This document shows, in pieces, positions 6,589 through 7,814 of a stretch of 7,814 nt of DNA; positions within the stretch are counted from its first letter, which is position 1; each line of letters opens with the position of its first letter. The DNA lies in contig JAIXPR010000384.1 of NCBI GenBank assembly GCA_027486155.1, positions 1 through 7,814 on the forward strand, written 5' to 3'. The translations under genes were made by a program, and so were the position numbers. The DNA is from Pseudomonadota bacterium. GTDB lineage: Bacteria; Bdellovibrionota_C; UBA2361; OMII01. The notes under the pieces were generated by a model, which ran no database searches, had not been told where the DNA came from, and saw nothing but the letters and a program-made list of their open reading frames with translations.

Positions 6589-7814
6589 ATGGGCAGGGAT
6601 ATTCAACAAAGAACGATCATTTTTGTGGCGGTTGTTGCGCTGGCGGTACTTTCGCTCCTGCCAACCGTGCTTCGAGACAACTTCACGCAGAAGTGGTTTA
6701 CGAGACCGATGGCTCTCGGACTCGATATCAGCGGCGGTGTCCACCTCGTGTACGGGGTGAAGGCGAGTGAGGCGGTGACGAGCCGGCTGCAATCCCTTCT
6801 GGTGAGCGTCCGGTCGGATCTGCGCGCGAAGAAGATCGCGGTTGCTCAATCAACCGTTGGGTCTGATAACTCCCTTCAGCTAACGCTCCTCAGCGACGCA
6901 TCGCTCGAGGCCGCGAAGTCAACGATTCAGGAGAAGGCTCCTGAGTTAAGCCTCGTATCAACCGAGATGGATGGATCCCGCCCACGTCTTCGCTATCAAT
7001 TTAGCGAGATGGCGGTGAAGAAGATCGAGACCGACGCGATTGAGCAGGCGGTTGAGACCCTCCGTAATCGAGTCGACCAGTTCGGTGTGAGTGAGCCGCT
7101 CATTCAACGATCGGGTGAGAATCGAATTATCCTTCAGATGCCGGGAGTGTCCGATATCAACTCGGTGAAGAAGGTGGTTGGATCGGTCGCGAAGCTTGAG
7201 TTTCGTCTGGTTCCAGGTCCAGGCACGGCGCAAGGTGTCGGCACTATGACCCTCAAGAACAAAGAGGGTCAGCCGATCATCGTTGAGGATCAGGCGCTCA
7301 TGACCGGAGACGCGGTGTCTGACGCGCGGGTCGATTTCGATCAACAGGGGCAGGTTGAGGTATCTCTTCGTCTCTCATCCCTTGGCCAGCAGACTTTTGC
7401 TCGTATCACCTCTGAGAACGTCGGGCGCCAACTCGCTATCGTTTTAGATGGAATCGTGTACTCCGCTCCCGTTATTCGGGACGCTATCACGGGTGGTCAG
7501 GCGAGCATCTCCGGCGGCTTCACCATGGAAGAGGCTCGTCAGTTGAAGGTAGTTCTCAAAGCGGGTGCTCTTCCAGCTCCGTTAACCGTTCTTGAGGAGC
7601 GCACCGTTGGTCCAACACTCGGTCTTGAGTCCGTGAAGAAGGGCGTTGTCGCGATGGCTATCGGCTTCGTCTCGATCTCGCTCTTTATGATGGTGTACTA
7701 CGCCAAATCCGGAGTGGTCGCGGTTGTGACCTTGATCCTGAACGCGGTCATCATGATGGCGTGCCTCTCGTTCTTCGGCGCGACCCTCACCTTGCCCGGT
7801 CTTGCAGGCCTAGC
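6589..7814 (+). CDS. secD: Protein translocase subunit SecD (3' end outside window)
   Basis: SecD, with SecF, is an inner-membrane RND-type component that uses the proton gradient to pull exported proteins out of the SecYEG channel on the periplasmic side. 408 complete codons are visible. TM1 is at about 9-28. The conserved GLDISGGVHL is at 44-53. The periplasmic P1 region includes the signature DAIEQAVETLRNRVDQFGVSEP (149-170) and LMTGDAVSDARV. ALPAPLTVLEERTVGPTLG (327-345) leads into TM2 (about 352-371) and TM3 (about 375-397). The window ends in LTLPGLAG, just before the region where the functional DAN motif of TM4 is expected. The periplasmic region (about 320 residues) is roughly 100 shorter than in E. 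coli SecD, a common size outside enterics. The ATG at 6589 has only a weak upstream GAG (6581-6583), suggesting coupling to yajC. secF is expected next but is not visible. Confidence 0.97.
   Translation, partial: MGRDIQQRTIIFVAVVALAVLSLLPTVLRDNFTQKWFTRPMALGLDISGGVHLVYGVKASEAVTSRLQSLLVSVRSDLRAKKIAVAQSTVGSDNSLQLTLLSDASLEAAKSTIQEKAPELSLVSTEMDGSRPRLRYQFSEMAVKKIETDAIEQAVETLRNRVDQFGVSEPLIQRSGENRIILQMPGVSDINSVKKVVGSVAKLEFRLVPGPGTAQGVGTMTLKNKEGQPIIVEDQALMTGDAVSDARVDFDQQGQVEVSLRLSSLGQQTFARITSENVGRQLAIVLDGIVYSAPVIRDAITGGQASISGGFTMEEARQLKVVLKAGALPAPLTVLEERTVGPTLGLESVKKGVVAMAIGFVSISLFMMVYYAKSGVVAVVTLILNAVIMMACLSFFGATLTLPGLAGL

Noticed and set aside
1..7814. CRISPR array, insertion sequence, tRNA/rRNA gene, defence or secondary-metabolite system
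   Set aside because: No repeated spacer pattern, terminal inverted repeats, transposase, cloverleaf or rRNA motif was seen. About 97 percent of the window is accounted for by seven housekeeping genes.

Overview
The window is a dense, single-strand block of bacterial housekeeping genes with no mobile element, CRISPR array, RNA gene or recognisable accessory system. In order it holds infB (5' end outside the window), rbfA, a DHH/DHHA1 phosphoesterase of the NrnA type, truB, purA, yajC and secD (3' end outside the window). All seven genes read on the + strand. The longest non-coding gap is 70 bases, and I saw no intrinsic terminator in any gap.

Organism: the protein signatures are bacterial, and the base composition looks moderately GC-rich by eye. 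An NrnA-type phosphoesterase between rbfA and truB, a YajC with a signal-like N-terminus and a SecD with a medium-length periplasmic region suggest a diderm bacterium. The best guess is one of the lineages formerly grouped as Deltaproteobacteria (Myxococcota, Bdellovibrionota, SAR324 or similar). This is an inference from gene order and motif feel, and no taxonomic marker was compared.

Region by region: positions 2-4703 are the translation/RNA part, matching the downstream half of the classical nusA-infB operon. IF2 recruits initiator tRNA, RbfA matures the 30S subunit, NrnA degrades very short RNAs and/or pAp, and TruB makes pseudouridine 55 in tRNA. rbfA/nrnA overlap by 4 bases and nrnA/truB by 8, so these three are probably translationally coupled. 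Where rpsO and pnp often follow truB, there is instead a 70-base gap containing a small hairpin against a strong Shine-Dalgarno sequence, and then purA (AMP synthesis from IMP). Positions 6144-7814 begin the yajC-secD(-secF) protein-export group.

Nothing here amounts to a new biological system. The points worth a second look are modest: the gene order after truB, the hairpin abutting the purA ribosome binding site, the poor ribosome binding context of rbfA, and the two-hydrophobic-segment YajC.
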